A stretch of DNA of 64,000 nt from Erythrobacter litoralis HTCC2594 (GTDB taxonomy: Bacteria; Pseudomonadota; Alphaproteobacteria; Sphingomonadales; Sphingomonadaceae). The notes under the pieces were generated by a model. The model made no database searches, was not told the DNA's origin, and saw only the letters and a list, made by a program, of their open reading frames with translations. Numbering within the stretch: the stretch's first letter is position 1; each line of letters begins with the position of its first letter. The translations under genes were made by a program, and so were the position numbers. The DNA is taken from contig NC_007722.1 of assembly GCF_000013005.1 (NCBI RefSeq), positions 1,369,501 to 1,433,500 of the forward strand, written 5' to 3'. Of this stretch, positions 62,759 to 64,000 are shown piece by piece.

Positions 62759-63107
62759 TCGCCTGCGCCGGGAAGCGATAGCGATCTTCTCCGACGGCAA
62801 CCTGAAGGATATCGCCGTCGAGCGTATTCACCGCGCCTTCGGCTCCGTCATGCGGCACGAGCCCGCTGCCATCCGCTGCGATGTCGAACAGGCGGAAGCC
62901 CCCGCCGGGATGGTTTACGCGGTAGATCGTTTCGCCGTCCTGCCCGACCTTTTGCAAGGTGCAGCTTTCGGTGAATTCCGTCCCGGCGCCGATGGCGCAG
63001 GCGAGCATCTGGTCGCCCGGTTCGACGGCCGTCTCGTCCACCGCGTCGCCGGAGCAGGCGACAAGAGCAGCCGTGCACACCAGCGCGCTAGATATCCGCA
63101 AAGACAT
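62748..63107 (-). CDS. Small predicted lipoprotein between ilvD and nnr
   Basis: Not recognised. The 119-residue product has a signal peptide with LVAC lipobox (Cys18), then a small beta-rich domain with one Cys pair (MLACAIGAG and TESCTLQKV) likely to form a disulfide. It overlaps the ilvD stop by 20 bases and nnr by 11, so it is probably co-translated with its neighbours. Confidence 0.78.
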   Translation of the reverse strand: MSLRISSALVCTAALVACSGDAVDETAVEPGDQMLACAIGAGTEFTESCTLQKVGQDGETIYRVNHPGGGFRLFDIAADGSGLVPHDGAEGAVNTLDGDILQVAVGEDRYRFPAQANAE

Positions 63108-64000
63108 GGCGTTCCGATTTCGCTCCCGGATGAGTCACTGCGCCCTCATGCGCAGGACCGACGTTCCTCGCATAGCGCCACAGCGCGCCGGACTGGTAAT
63201 CGTTCGCCCGCGGTGTCCAGCTTTGACGCCGTTTTTCAAGCGTTTCGGCATCGACGTCGAGCTCAATCGTGCCTGCAACGGCATCGATGCTGATTGTATC
63301 GCCATCCTCGACCAGCGCAATCGGGCCGCAGTCTGCCGCTTCCGGGCCGACATGGCCGATGCAAAAGCCGCGCGTCGCGCCGGAGAAGCGCCCGTCGGTG
63401 ATGAGCGCCACTTTCTCGCCCATGCCCTGCCCGTAGAGCGCTGCGGTAGTAGAGAGCATTTCGCGCATGCCGGGGCCGCCCTTGGGGCCTTCGTAGCGGA
63501 TTACGATGACGCAACCTTCGGCGATGTCGCGCTGCTCGACCGCCTTGAAGGCATCCTCCTCGCAATCGAATACTCGCGCTGGGCCGCTGAACTGGAGCCG
63601 TTCCATTCCCGCCACCTTCACAATCGCCCCGTCGGGCGCGAGAGAACCCCTGAGCCCGACGACGCCGCCGGTCGGCGTGATCGGATTGGATACGTCGTAG
63701 AAAACCTTCTGGTCGGGGTCCCAGGTGATCTCCTCGATATTCTCGCCCAGCGTCTTGCCTGTGACGGTCATCGGTTCGGGATCGAGGAAACCGCCCTCCA
63801 GCAGCGTTTTCATCGCCATGTAGACCCCGCCCGCCTCGTGCATGTCCTTGGCGACATAGCGCCCGCCAGGTTTGAGGTCTGCGATATAAGGTGTTGATTT
63901 GAATGTCTCGGCGACATCGAACAGGTCGAAGTCGATGCCGCATTCATGGGCCATGGCAGGCAGGTGCAAAGCGGCATTGGTCGAGCCGCCCGTTGCCGCG
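63088..64000 (-). CDS. ilvD: Dihydroxy-acid dehydratase, 5' end outside window
   Basis: Fe-S dehydratase of branched-chain amino acid synthesis. The visible 303 residues are the C-terminal half, starting within [16 protein letters not shown], a typical IlvD motif. Further signatures are [49 protein letters not shown] and [21 protein letters not shown] with its Cys. The start lies beyond the right edge. Confidence 0.95.
   Translation of the reverse strand, partial: AATGGSTNAALHLPAMAHECGIDFDLFDVAETFKSTPYIADLKPGGRYVAKDMHEAGGVYMAMKTLLEGGFLDPEPMTVTGKTLGENIEEITWDPDQKVFYDVSNPITPTGGVVGLRGSLAPDGAIVKVAGMERLQFSGPARVFDCEEDAFKAVEQRDIAEGCVIVIRYEGPKGGPGMREMLSTTAALYGQGMGEKVALITDGRFSGATRGFCIGHVGPEAADCGPIALVEDGDTISIDAVAGTIELDVDAETLEKRRQSWTPRANDYQSGALWRYARNVGPAHEGAVTHPGAKSERHVFADI

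Overview
This window looks like chromosomal DNA from a sphingomonad alphaproteobacterium, most likely of the Erythrobacteraceae (Erythrobacter/Qipengyuania/Altererythrobacter group). The evidence is the high GC content, a complete 14-gene nuo operon, a fabA-fabB-fabI unit, an RNase E with an acidic insertion inside its S1 domain, and an exosortase A (XrtA) exopolysaccharide locus. The genus is an inference. I see no tRNA, rRNA, CRISPR array, insertion sequence or phage gene. Genes are tightly packed, with many start/stop overlaps and three convergent pairs whose ends overlap.

Layout. 1-16921 (minus): the respiratory complex I operon nuoA-N, with biotin protein ligase (birA, cut by the window edge) coupled to its 3' end. 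Six small non-nuo genes lie inside the operon: two exported proteins and four short membrane proteins. 17045-23880: a coniferyl-aldehyde-type dehydrogenase, a thiolase, a small lipoprotein, an SH3 protein, a D-2-hydroxyacid dehydrogenase, an ammonium transporter and a GNAT enzyme. 23891-26439 (minus): fabA-fabB-fabI. 26547-31971 (minus): an exported methyltransferase-like protein, prfB, a class A penicillin-binding protein and a cell-wall amidase. 31972-35166: rne with a 462-base leader. 35210-40509: a methyltransferase, an orphan ATP-grasp protein, a short-chain dehydrogenase, sdhB, a thioesterase and zapE.

40506-60158 is the most interesting part. A crotonase closely resembling the DSF synthase RpfF (289 residues, both catalytic Glu present) sits directly downstream of an XrtA exopolysaccharide locus. 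The main minus-strand run (54337 to 41605) encodes, in order, an outer-membrane export lipoprotein, a chain-length regulator, a BY-kinase-like ATPase, an outer-membrane beta-barrel, an ExeA-like ATPase, a polysaccharide deacetylase, a FemAB-like protein, a glycosyltransferase, XrtA fused to EpsI, and an asparagine-synthase-like amidotransferase. A sigma-54-like promoter and a small palindrome lie upstream. Next to it are an AMP-dependent ligase and a PLP decarboxylase (minus), and divergently a GNAT protein, an acyl carrier protein and two alpha/beta hydrolases with altered nucleophile elbows. Ligase, carrier protein and PLP decarboxylase together resemble the logic by which butirosin biosynthesis decarboxylates a carrier-bound amino acid. 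I propose this as a hypothesis for an uncharacterised chemistry in exosortase A loci.

60147-64000 (minus): ilvD (cut by the window edge), a small lipoprotein, nnr and an RlmD/TrmA-type RNA methyltransferase.
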